Made by a program: the position numbers and the translations under genes | Origin: M55B112 sp040880545 | Lineage (GTDB): Bacteria > Bacteroidota > Bacteroidia > Bacteroidales > GCA-2748055 | Direction: 5' to 3' | NCBI GenBank assembly: GCA_040880545.1 | Contig: JBBDIE010000074.1 | Coordinates: 1 to 32,085, forward strand | Length of the DNA: 32,085 nt | Shown: in pieces, positions 17,471 to 24,469 of the stretch | Layout of the letters: each line of letters opens with the position of its first letter | Numbering within the stretch: the stretch's first letter is position 1 | The notes under the pieces: generated by a model | Databases searched by the model: none | Told to the model about the DNA's origin: nothing | The model's input: the letters and a program-made list of their open reading frames with translations, nothing else

Positions 17471-18526
17471 TTAATTTCTTGAAATTTCAGAATAGCCGGG
17501 AATGCGGGAACGCTGTCCACTGATGATCTCCGCCACTGCTTCAACCCACGCATCGTTATCGTTCAGACTCCTTACCAACGTTAATTCTCTGCCACCATGC
17601 TGTCTGAAAAGGTGCTGGTACTCTTCCCCGATTTCAACGATGGTCTCCAGGCAATCGGCAACAAAGGACGGAGCCACCACCAGGATTTTTTTCATTCCTG
17701 CCCGGGCATACCCTTCAACCAGTTTATCGGAAAATGGACGTAACCAGTTTTTTGAAAGCCGTGATTGAAATCCGACTGAATACCGATCTTCCGGCAGTTT
17801 CAGTTTTTCGGCCAGTAAACGGGTGGTTTCATAACAGGTAGCCTTGTAGCAAAGTATCCCGTATTCCGGCATTTCCAAATCGCAACTGCACACATTGCAG
17901 GGATTCCCGGGGTGGATCTTATTCATCTGCCTTTCAGGTAACCCGTGATAGGAAAAAATAATATGGTCGTACTTTTCAGGATCATAGGAGGAGATCAGGT
18001 TGGCAAACGCCTGGATGAATGCAGGGTGATGATGGTACTGCCCCACGAAGTGCAATTCCGGCATAGCCTGCCAGTCTGCCATCTCCCTGAAAACTTTTTC
18101 GAAGATCGAACCGGTGGTGGAAGAGGCATACTGGGGGAAAAGCGGGAAAATAACCAGCTTATCGAACGATTCATGCCTGATCTCATCCAATACGCGCTTC
18201 AGTGAAGGTTTACGATACCTCATGGCCGTATAAACCCAAAAATTTTCCGGAAGCCTGTTCTGCAACTTTTTGCCCAGAGATTCAAGGTACAACAACAGGG
18301 GTGAACCCTCATCGGTCCAGAGCTTCTTATAAATCCGGGTTGAATTACTTAATCTGAACGGGATAATGATCAGGTTGACAAGTATTTTTCTGAAAAGCCA
18401 GGGAATATCTATTACCCTACCATCGTTTAAAAACTCGGTGAGATAGGTGAATACACTTCCTTTGGTTGCCCGGTCGGGAGTGCCAAGGTTAACTAACAGT
18501 AATGCGGTTTTTCTCTTTTTAATCAT
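17471..18526 (-). CDS. hemH: ferrochelatase
   Basis: HemH inserts ferrous iron into protoporphyrin IX, the last step of protoheme synthesis. It is 351 residues from the ATG at 18526; a GTG one codon upstream (18529) is also possible. Recognised regions are LLLVNLGTPD near the start, the catalytic histidine H194 in SYHGLPER, and GFQSRLSKNWLRPF. After the catalytic histidine it carries a cysteine group, CNVCSC and then CYKATC, which may bind an iron-sulfur cluster as in some bacterial ferrochelatases; that is inference. It follows hemF by 3 bases, so the two form a heme operon. Confidence 0.95.
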   Translation of the reverse strand: MIKKRKTALLLVNLGTPDRATKGSVFTYLTEFLNDGRVIDIPWLFRKILVNLIIIPFRLSNSTRIYKKLWTDEGSPLLLYLESLGKKLQNRLPENFWVYTAMRYRKPSLKRVLDEIRHESFDKLVIFPLFPQYASSTTGSIFEKVFREMADWQAMPELHFVGQYHHHPAFIQAFANLISSYDPEKYDHIIFSYHGLPERQMNKIHPGNPCNVCSCDLEMPEYGILCYKATCYETTRLLAEKLKLPEDRYSVGFQSRLSKNWLRPFSDKLVEGYARAGMKKILVVAPSFVADCLETIVEIGEEYQHLFRQHGGRELTLVRSLNDNDAWVEAVAEIISGQRSRIPGYSEISRN

Positions 18527-18529
18527 CAC

Positions 18530-19441
18530 TTATTTGGTATAGTTGATCCAGTCGATCCCTTTTTTTAATAAATGGAGGGTCCTCTCCTCCTGGGAATTAA
18601 GTTCCGGAACCTGGTTAAATTCCCAGGAAGCTTCAGGGGGCATACTCACCAGTATGGACTCAATATTTCCCCCACTCTCCAGTCCGAACTTCGTTCCCCT
18701 GTCATACACCAGGTTAAACTCCACGTACCTTCCCCTCCGTAATTTTTGCCACGCGCTGTTTTTACTGGTAAACTTTCTTCCTCCGTTCGCCTCCATGAGC
18801 CCTGCATATATAAAACCATATACTTCAGCAAGCTCTGATGTAAACCCGATCCACTGTTGCCTGTCCGTTTTCTCATCCGGCTTCTGCCTGTCGAAAAATA
18901 TACCTCCCACACCCCGGGTTTCATTTCGGTGTTCAATATAGAAATAATTGTCGGCCCACTCCTTGAAGCCGGGATAGAAATTTTCGTTGTACTTGTCGCA
19001 AATGGTTTTTAACCGTAGGTGGAACTGTCTCGCCTGCGCTGTATCAATATAGGAAGGGGTCAGGTCAATTCCACCGCCAAACCACTCCACGCCATTGTCC
19101 AGCGCAAAATAGCGCACATTCATGTGGATGGTGGGAACAAAGGGATTGCCGGCATGAATGATGGAAGATATGCCTGTTGCCGCATAAAACCCGGCATCTT
19201 CACCAAGAATTTTTTTTAACCCATCGGTCAGTGGCCCGCTCACATGGGAAAAGTTTACCCCGGCCTTTTCAATGATATTACCCCCCTGAAGTACGTTGGT
19301 GAGTCCGCTCCCTGAACTCTTCTCCCAGGGATGGGAATTGAATTTCTCCCCCCCGTCGGCCTCCTCCAGTGTAGTACATATTTTTTTTTGTAAGGCGCTG
19401 TATAATTCAGCAATCTCTTTTGCCTGGTCCTGATAATCCAT
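18530..19441 (-). CDS. hemF: oxygen-dependent coproporphyrinogen III oxidase
   Basis: HemF converts coproporphyrinogen III to protoporphyrinogen IX with molecular oxygen. From the ATG at 19441 (MDYQDQAKEIAELY) it has 303 residues, the family norm. The frame is open to a TTG at 19477, which would add 12 residues without family resemblance. Conserved parts are GGNIIEKAGVNFSHV, HAGNPFVPTIHMNVRYF, GGGIDLTPSY, HRNETRGVGGIFFD and RRGRYVEFNLVYDRGTKFGL. It is the first gene of the hemF-hemH operon. An oxygen-dependent enzyme implies the organism makes heme in the presence of oxygen. Confidence 0.96.
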   Translation of the reverse strand: MDYQDQAKEIAELYSALQKKICTTLEEADGGEKFNSHPWEKSSGSGLTNVLQGGNIIEKAGVNFSHVSGPLTDGLKKILGEDAGFYAATGISSIIHAGNPFVPTIHMNVRYFALDNGVEWFGGGIDLTPSYIDTAQARQFHLRLKTICDKYNENFYPGFKEWADNYFYIEHRNETRGVGGIFFDRQKPDEKTDRQQWIGFTSELAEVYGFIYAGLMEANGGRKFTSKNSAWQKLRRGRYVEFNLVYDRGTKFGLESGGNIESILVSMPPEASWEFNQVPELNSQEERTLHLLKKGIDWINYTK

Positions 19442-19671
19442 AAGCGTAACAACCTGTAGGTTTTGATAATATTCCAAACAGTTTTCTCCCCGCTAATGTT
19501 TTTGAATTTTGAATTATTCTGAAATTTTCCGAATCTCCAACAAAATATTAATCATTTTTTAACATTTTTCACATAATAAGTTATCATTTTTATCTTTTTT
19601 CTTTTTTTTAGTTATAATTTTATATCTTTATGCCCTGTTTTGATATTAATCTAATATTTTAATTGTACATT
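19442..19671. other. AT-rich intergenic region between hemF and asnB
   Basis: This 230-base divergent spacer is very AT-rich, with several runs of T on the plus strand between 19550 and 19610. It must hold the promoters of both hemF and asnB. A TATCTTTA at 19623-19630 resembles the Bacteroidota -7 box for asnB, but no convincing -33 TTTG lies upstream. I see no hairpin, small gene or riboswitch that I can defend. Confidence 0.4.
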
Positions 19672-21258
19672 ATGTGTGGATTTGCAGTTTACACCGGAAG
19701 TGACAGGATGACGCGTCTGAAGGCGGTCAGTGAGTTTCAGAAGATTAAATACAGGGGTCCTGACAACAGCCTGTATGCCGATTTTTCGGGCAAAGGGTGG
19801 ATGGGGTTCCACAGGTTGAAAATCATGGATGTAACAGATGATGGTAATCAGCCTATGCAGTTTGAAAATATACACCTGGTGTGTAATGGTGAAATCTACA
19901 ATTACCCTGAATTAAGGGATGACTATGCAGAGAAGTTCCAGTTTCAGTCAACATCCGACTGCGAGGTGATTATTCCCATGTACAGGGAGCTTGGCATCAT
20001 TGAAACGGCCAGGCGGCTGGATGCTGAATTTGTTTGTGTGTTGTATGATGAAAAGGAGGATAAATACCTGGCTGCCAGGGACCCCATTGGCATCAGGCCG
20101 ATGTTTTACGGGTATACCCCCGATGGGGCGATCCTGTTCGCCAGTGAAATGAAGGCACTCACGATGCTCTGCAAAGAGGTAAAGCCCTTTCCCCCGGGAC
20201 ATGTATATGATGGTGAAAAATTCATTGCTTACATGGATGTCTCCAAGGTCCGGAAATTCTCTGACCATGAAATGGAAGAGGTGTTGGAAAATATAAACAG
20301 GACGCTCACCGCAGGTGTCTTAAAGCGGTTGCAATCTGATGTACCCGTTGGATTTCTATGCAGCGGAGGGCTCGACTCCTCCCTGGTTTGTGCCATTGCT
20401 GCAAAGAAAATGAAACAGCCGATCCGCACCTTCGCGGTGGGGATCAACGAAGATGCCATCGACACCAAATATGCAAGAATTGTGGCCGATTACCTGGGAG
20501 CCGACCATACCGAGGTGCTGTTTAAGAGGCAGGATATTTTCGATACCCTGAGTCCGTTGATCTACAACATTGAGACCTACGACATAACCACCATTAGGGC
20601 CTCCATGGGAATGTACCTGGTTTCCAAATATATTTCCGAAAACACTGATATTAAAGTCCTGATGACCGGGGAGATCAGTGATGAGATCTTCGGATACAAA
20701 TATACAGACTTTGCCCCGTCGCCTGCCGCGTTCCAGGAAGAGGCAGAAAAACGGCTCAGGGAGATCTATATGTATGATGTGTTGCGTGCCGACCGTAGCA
20801 TCTCCTCCTGCGGACTGGAAGCGCGGGTTCCCTTCGGTGACCTGGAATTTGTGGATTACGTGATGTCCATTAAACCAGAATTGAAGATGAATTTTACCGG
20901 GGTTGGGAAATATTTGCTCAGAAAAGCCTTTGAAGGTGACTACCTTCCCCATGATATACTTTACAGGGAAAAAGCAGCCTTTTCAGATGCCGTGGGTCAT
21001 AGTGTTACAGATTATCTGAAACAGTACGCGGAAGAACTTTATTCCAGTGAAGATCTGGTTACTGCCAGGCAAAAATATACCCACGCCCCGCCCATCTCCA
21101 AAGAGTCGCTCATGTACAGGGAGATATTTGAGTCCCATTTCCCGGGGCAATCCCATTGTGTTGCCGACTTCTGGATGCCAAACAGGGAGTGGGAAAACTG
21201 CAATGTGGATGATCCCAGTGCACGGGTTCTGCCTAATTATGGAAAGAGCGGGGAATAA
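19672..21258 (+). CDS. asnB: asparagine synthase, glutamine-hydrolysing
   Basis: AsnB makes asparagine from aspartate, ATP and glutamine-derived ammonia. The start must be the ATG at 19672, because the next codon is the nucleophile Cys2 (MCGFAVYTG). The upstream TTG at 19663 would block it. The glutaminase domain (about 1-190) has YRGPDN and CNGEIYNY. The synthetase domain has the ATP-pyrophosphatase loop SGGLDSS at 231-237 and GLEARVPFGDLEFVDYVM. At 528 residues it is a little shorter than E. coli AsnB (554). A variation is GEISDEIFGY, where GEGSDE is usual, so a conserved glycine has become isoleucine. Confidence 0.93.
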   Translation: MCGFAVYTGSDRMTRLKAVSEFQKIKYRGPDNSLYADFSGKGWMGFHRLKIMDVTDDGNQPMQFENIHLVCNGEIYNYPELRDDYAEKFQFQSTSDCEVIIPMYRELGIIETARRLDAEFVCVLYDEKEDKYLAARDPIGIRPMFYGYTPDGAILFASEMKALTMLCKEVKPFPPGHVYDGEKFIAYMDVSKVRKFSDHEMEEVLENINRTLTAGVLKRLQSDVPVGFLCSGGLDSSLVCAIAAKKMKQPIRTFAVGINEDAIDTKYARIVADYLGADHTEVLFKRQDIFDTLSPLIYNIETYDITTIRASMGMYLVSKYISENTDIKVLMTGEISDEIFGYKYTDFAPSPAAFQEEAEKRLREIYMYDVLRADRSISSCGLEARVPFGDLEFVDYVMSIKPELKMNFTGVGKYLLRKAFEGDYLPHDILYREKAAFSDAVGHSVTDYLKQYAEELYSSEDLVTARQKYTHAPPISKESLMYREIFESHFPGQSHCVADFWMPNREWENCNVDDPSARVLPNYGKSGE

Positions 21259-21268
21259 AATATGACCC

Positions 21269-22639
21269 CTAATTCAAATACTTTGTAATGGTATTGATCA
21301 ACTCATGATACCAGATAGGCTTTGTGATATACCCATTGAAATTAATCAATTGATCAGGATTTTTATCATATTCCAGTGAATAGGCGGTCTGTCCTACAAT
21401 GGGTACACTTTTGCTGATCCCCCGGATCTGACTGGCTGCTTCGAAACCATCCATTTCAGGCATCACAATATCCATCAGGATTAGATCGATTCCGTTTTTG
21501 TGTTCATTGAAAAAATCCACCGCCTCCTTCCCGTTCTTTGCCCAGATCACTTCAGCATGGGTGGGTTTCAACATTTCATTTAGCAACAGGTAATTGGGCT
21601 CAACATCCTCAACCACCATCAGCCTTTTCCCTGTCCAGTCGGGCACGCCCCCTTCTCTGATTATTTCTGTCTGCGACTCTACCTTCACAGTACCCAGCGG
21701 TATGGAATAGAAAAATGTGGATCCCATCCCCAGCCTGGATTTGGACCATAATTTACCGCCGAGCAATTCAGCATATTTTTTGGCTACCATCACCCTCAGT
21801 GCTGCCAGGTCGAATGAGGCATCCACACTATTCTTACGGCTTGAATAGTGATTAAAAGCATTTTCAAGTTTTTCCAGGGAAAGACCCACACCCTCATCTT
21901 TTACAAAATACTGTATTGACTCATCCTCTTCCAGGGTATATCCGAATTCTATAACCCCTTCATGGGTGAAATTGAGTGCATTTTCCAGCAGTTTTTCAAT
22001 GATTTTCTGCATTTTTCTGCAATCTGAGATCATTGTGATTTTGCCGGCTGCTTCAGGAATGGTTAATCTAAGCTCAAGTTTCTGCTTCTTTTTACGCGCA
22101 ATGTCTGCCTGGTATTTATCCCTTACATCTTCCAGCATCTTATGGACACTGCATGTCTCTTTCAGCACGATAGCCCTGTTATTCAGCAAACGGTTAAGAT
22201 CTACCAGGTTATTGAAGAGCTGCAGAAGGTTGGTACTGCTTGTATAAACATATTCGCTGTACATCTTCCTGGTACTTTGGGCAACTGTTCTGTCGTCCAT
22301 CAGATTGGAGAAACCAATGATGGTCGAAAGGGAGGTTTTTAACTGATGGCCCACCAATTCCACCACAGAGGTGTTGTTCAGATCGGCAAAAATATCGTCT
22401 TTCTTCTGTTTTCTGACCCGTTGATACTTCAAATCTGAAAGCCTGATAAGAAGCAATGCAATGATGATCAGCGCAATGGCAATGATCCGGTTGTAAACTT
22501 CATGGGCCGGTATGTTTGTTATAAAGACCTCCATAAATGTAAGGTCCTTATAAAAGAGTGTTTTATCCAATATGGTGTCGAACAGATATAATACCAGCGA
22601 CATCAATAATCCGATCTTTAAATATAGCGATGTTTTCAT
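21269..22639 (-). CDS. hybrid sensor histidine kinase with C-terminal receiver
   Basis: The protein has 456 residues. Two membrane segments lie at about 7-22 and 50-66 with a short 28-residue loop, so there is no real extracytoplasmic sensor domain. The phosphoacceptor is H98 in VGHQLKTSL (HisKA). The ATPase domain has the N box LLENALNFTHEG, G1 DEGVGL and LGMGSTFFYS. The C-terminal receiver has the acidic pair in VVEDVEPN, the phosphoacceptor D390 in LMDIVMPEMDG, then QTAYS and TKP. It is the last gene of the minus-strand signalling block, 20 bases after the REC-SpoIIE gene. It may phosphorylate its own receiver, the receiver of the phosphatase, or that of the sigma-54 activator. Confidence 0.93.
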   Translation of the reverse strand: MKTSLYLKIGLLMSLVLYLFDTILDKTLFYKDLTFMEVFITNIPAHEVYNRIIAIALIIIALLLIRLSDLKYQRVRKQKKDDIFADLNNTSVVELVGHQLKTSLSTIIGFSNLMDDRTVAQSTRKMYSEYVYTSSTNLLQLFNNLVDLNRLLNNRAIVLKETCSVHKMLEDVRDKYQADIARKKKQKLELRLTIPEAAGKITMISDCRKMQKIIEKLLENALNFTHEGVIEFGYTLEEDESIQYFVKDEGVGLSLEKLENAFNHYSSRKNSVDASFDLAALRVMVAKKYAELLGGKLWSKSRLGMGSTFFYSIPLGTVKVESQTEIIREGGVPDWTGKRLMVVEDVEPNYLLLNEMLKPTHAEVIWAKNGKEAVDFFNEHKNGIDLILMDIVMPEMDGFEAASQIRGISKSVPIVGQTAYSLEYDKNPDQLINFNGYITKPIWYHELINTITKYLN

Positions 22640-22659
22640 ATTGTATGAATTAATTGTTT

Positions 22660-23820
22660 CTAAATTTCTATGCCCATCACCAGGATATCATCAATCTGCG
22701 CATCATGAGCCATCCATTGATTCATCCTGTTTATGAAAAATTCCCGATGCTCCTCAGGTGACAGATCATTCATCTGTTTCAACCATTCTTTAAATCCCCG
22801 GCTTTTTAATTTCTTTCCTTTTTCGCCACCCATCTGGTCTAGCATACCGTCGGTAGAAAAATACAACCGGTCACCTTGCTGAAGCTGGATACTGTTGGGT
22901 GTAAATGGCTTTTCAACAGGATAGTACCCCACCGGTTGCCGGTCTCCCTTGATCTCATTAATCTTCCCATTGCGAACATGATACAGGGAGTTAAATGCAC
23001 CTGCCGAATATAATTTCATGGAGTTTGTATCAATCATGGTGATAACCATGTCAATACCTTCTGAGGTGTAGGACTCCAGCCCTGAACGAACAAGTGATTC
23101 CTTGAATTTTCTCCGCATATTATCCAGCATAATATTCGGATAATCCAGCCTCATCTTCATACTCAGTTCATTAAGTATGCTGATGCCGAGAACACTCAAA
23201 AATGCACCGGGAACACCGTGGCCCGTACAGTCTGCCACTGCTAAAACAATTAGGTTGTCAATTTTCTTAACCCAGTAAAAATCACCGCTCACCACATTCA
23301 GTGGCTTATCCAACATAAAATGTTTCGGAAACACAGAGCCCATCATCTCTTGGGAGGGCATCATCGATTTTTGAATCCGCAATGCATAATTAATACTGTC
23401 TGTGAGGTTCCTGGTCGCGTTAGACTCCTCTTTCCTGCGTAAAAGCTCAAGTTGGTTGCTGACCCTGGTCAGTAATTCTTCACGATAAAATGGTTTTCTG
23501 ATAAAATCAACATTGGGAAACCGGATTCCTTCCAGCACATTTTTCCCCGCATCACCCGATGTGACAAAAACAATGGGAACATTCACATTGTGCCCGTTCT
23601 CCTTTAACTGGGCAAAAACTTCATATCCACTGAATATGGATTCCTTATGATCCAAAATGATCAAATCAAATTTATCCTTGATGATATGCTTGAATGCATT
23701 ATTCCCGTTAAATGAAGTAACCGTATCGTACCCGGCATCCGTCAAAATTGTTGTAACATTTTCCAGGCTTTCAAAACTGTCTTCCACTAAAAGGATCTTT
23801 CCCCCTTTTTCAATTACCAC
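22660..23820 (-). CDS. response regulator with SpoIIE-type PP2C phosphatase output
   Basis: The protein has 386 residues and no membrane segment. The N-terminal receiver (about 7-125) has KILLVEDS, the phosphoacceptor D57 in IILDHKESIFSGYE, VFVTSG and RKPF. A linker (DSINYALRIQKSMMP) leads into the SpoIIE phosphatase with VVSGDFYW, DCTGHGVPGAF, FSTDGMLDQMGG and DDILVMG. Metal-binding acids are therefore in place. Phosphorylation of the receiver presumably switches the phosphatase, as in RsbU/RssB-like regulators. The start is a GTG at 23820; no ATG is available upstream. Phosphatase and linker resemble the end of the propeller protein at 6041-9202. No STAS-domain or anti-sigma partner is encoded nearby. 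Confidence 0.93.
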   Translation of the reverse strand: MVIEKGGKILLVEDSFESLENVTTILTDAGYDTVTSFNGNNAFKHIIKDKFDLIILDHKESIFSGYEVFAQLKENGHNVNVPIVFVTSGDAGKNVLEGIRFPNVDFIRKPFYREELLTRVSNQLELLRRKEESNATRNLTDSINYALRIQKSMMPSQEMMGSVFPKHFMLDKPLNVVSGDFYWVKKIDNLIVLAVADCTGHGVPGAFLSVLGISILNELSMKMRLDYPNIMLDNMRRKFKESLVRSGLESYTSEGIDMVITMIDTNSMKLYSAGAFNSLYHVRNGKINEIKGDRQPVGYYPVEKPFTPNSIQLQQGDRLYFSTDGMLDQMGGEKGKKLKSRGFKEWLKQMNDLSPEEHREFFINRMNQWMAHDAQIDDILVMGIEI

Positions 23821-23837
23821 GATATATATATTTAAAT

Positions 23838-24170
23838 TTATGAAATATGTGTATTGATCATGTTCGAAATTCTGTTCAATGGAACCAGCCCTGCAACCTT
23901 ATCAATGATCACCCCGTCCTTAATAAAAAGAAACAATGGTCGTATTCCCATATGGTATGTTGATTTAAGATCATCCAGACCAGAAACATCTAGCCTGTAA
24001 AAATGGACATCGTCACTGAATTCCATACTGGCGCGTTCAAATAGGGGCAGCATCATCTCGCACGTTCCGCTGTTCGTTTCATAGAATTCGACAACCTTTA
24101 ATTTGTTGTCTTTCCTGAACAGTCCGGAAAGATCGCTCTCCCCAATATCCCTGATCTGTGAATGCACCAT
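23838..24170 (-). CDS. thioredoxin-fold protein with only one active-site cysteine
   Basis: The protein has 110 residues, thioredoxin length. VVEFYETNSGTC aligns with VDFWAEWCGPC of the normal thioredoxin at 5051-5368, but the first cysteine is replaced by Ser34 and only C37 remains. The cis-proline is kept (GIRPLFLFIKDG). Without the nucleophilic cysteine it cannot be an ordinary dithiol reductase. It may be a redox sensor, a structural or partner protein, or act with a single thiol. It is the first gene after the putative sigma-54 promoter and is followed 17 bases later by the REC-SpoIIE gene, so it probably belongs to the signalling operon. It has no signal peptide and should be cytoplasmic. 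Confidence 0.85.
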   Translation of the reverse strand: MVHSQIRDIGESDLSGLFRKDNKLKVVEFYETNSGTCEMMLPLFERASMEFSDDVHFYRLDVSGLDDLKSTYHMGIRPLFLFIKDGVIIDKVAGLVPLNRISNMINTHIS

Positions 24171-24223
24171 AGTCGTTATCTTTACAATGCTTTCCCAATA
24201 GCCGTGCCAGTTCGGTTATACTT
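24169..24223. repeat. 55-base direct repeat, left flank of the N gap
   Basis: This stretch, which ends at the first N, is identical base for base to 24324-24378, which begins at the last N. It includes the first two bases of the trx-like start codon complement and the sigma-54-like element at 24194-24210. Confidence 0.95.
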
Positions 24224-24323
24224 NNNNNNNNNNNNNNNNNNNNNNNNNNNNNNNNNNNNNNNNNNNNNNNNNNNNNNNNNNNNNNNNNNNNNNNNNNNNN
24301 NNNNNNNNNNNNNNNNNNNNNNN
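24224..24323. other. scaffold gap of 100 N
   Basis: There are exactly 100 N, the conventional size for a gap of unknown length. Because both sides carry the same 55-mer, the flanking contigs most probably overlap here and little or no sequence is missing. The gap lies between the sigma-54 activator and the thioredoxin-fold gene. Confidence 0.98.
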
Positions 24324-24378
24324 ATAGTCGTTATCTTTACAATGCTTTCCCAATAGCCGTGCCAGTTCGGTTATACTT
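24324..24378. repeat. 55-base direct repeat, right flank of the N gap
   Basis: Identical to 24169-24223. If the contigs are merged, only one copy remains. The activator stop codon and the trx-like start would then be about 144 bases apart. Confidence 0.95.
24349..24365 (-). promoter_or_regulatory. sigma-54-like -24/-12 promoter of the trx-like/phosphatase/kinase operon
   Basis: On the minus strand the sequence reads CTGGCACG, GCTA, TTGGG, against the sigma-54 consensus YTGGCACG-N4-TTGCW. The -24 half is perfect. The -12 half has TTGG instead of TTGC, a real weakness. The same site is in the other copy of the 55-mer (24194-24210). From that copy the start of transcription would be near 24183, about 13 bases before the ATG at 24170. 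A sigma-54 activator gene is directly upstream. Confidence 0.5.
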
Positions 24379-24429
24379 CTGATTTTGTGACCTTTATAAG
24401 ATTACCCGGAACCGGGAAGGGGAAAAATA

Positions 24430-24466
24430 GTTACGGCATTTCGTAACAGTTACGATATTTCGTAAA
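24430..24466. promoter_or_regulatory. two tandem dyads, likely upstream activator sites
   Basis: The first dyad (24430-24447) is GTTACG-N6-CGTAAC, a perfect inverted repeat. The second (24449-24466) is GTTACG-N6-CGTAAA with one end mismatch. The repeat period is 19 bases, close to two helical turns, so both sites face the same side of the DNA. They begin 3 bases after the activator stop codon and are centred about 110 bases upstream of the predicted sigma-54 start. This is the usual position for enhancer sites bound by NtrC-type activators. Confidence 0.6.
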
Positions 24467-24469
24467 AAC

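Noticed and set aside
19550..19630. T-rich runs before asnB as a terminator or riboswitch
   Set aside because: No stem of useful length precedes the T-runs, and nothing resembles a known riboswitch core; the region is simply AT-rich.
22337..22363. HQLKT in the kinase as a defective phosphoacceptor box
   Set aside because: H98 and the threonine four residues later are present, and H-Q-L-[RK]-T is seen in many active kinases, so this is not strong evidence of inactivity.
24162..24356. Open frame across the N gap
   Set aside because: Most of it is unknown bases; it is an artefact of translating N.
24405..24416. CCCGG-AA-CCGGG as a terminator of the activator gene
   Set aside because: The loop would be only 2 bases and no T-run follows on the minus strand. 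It may be a protein site, but I have no further support.
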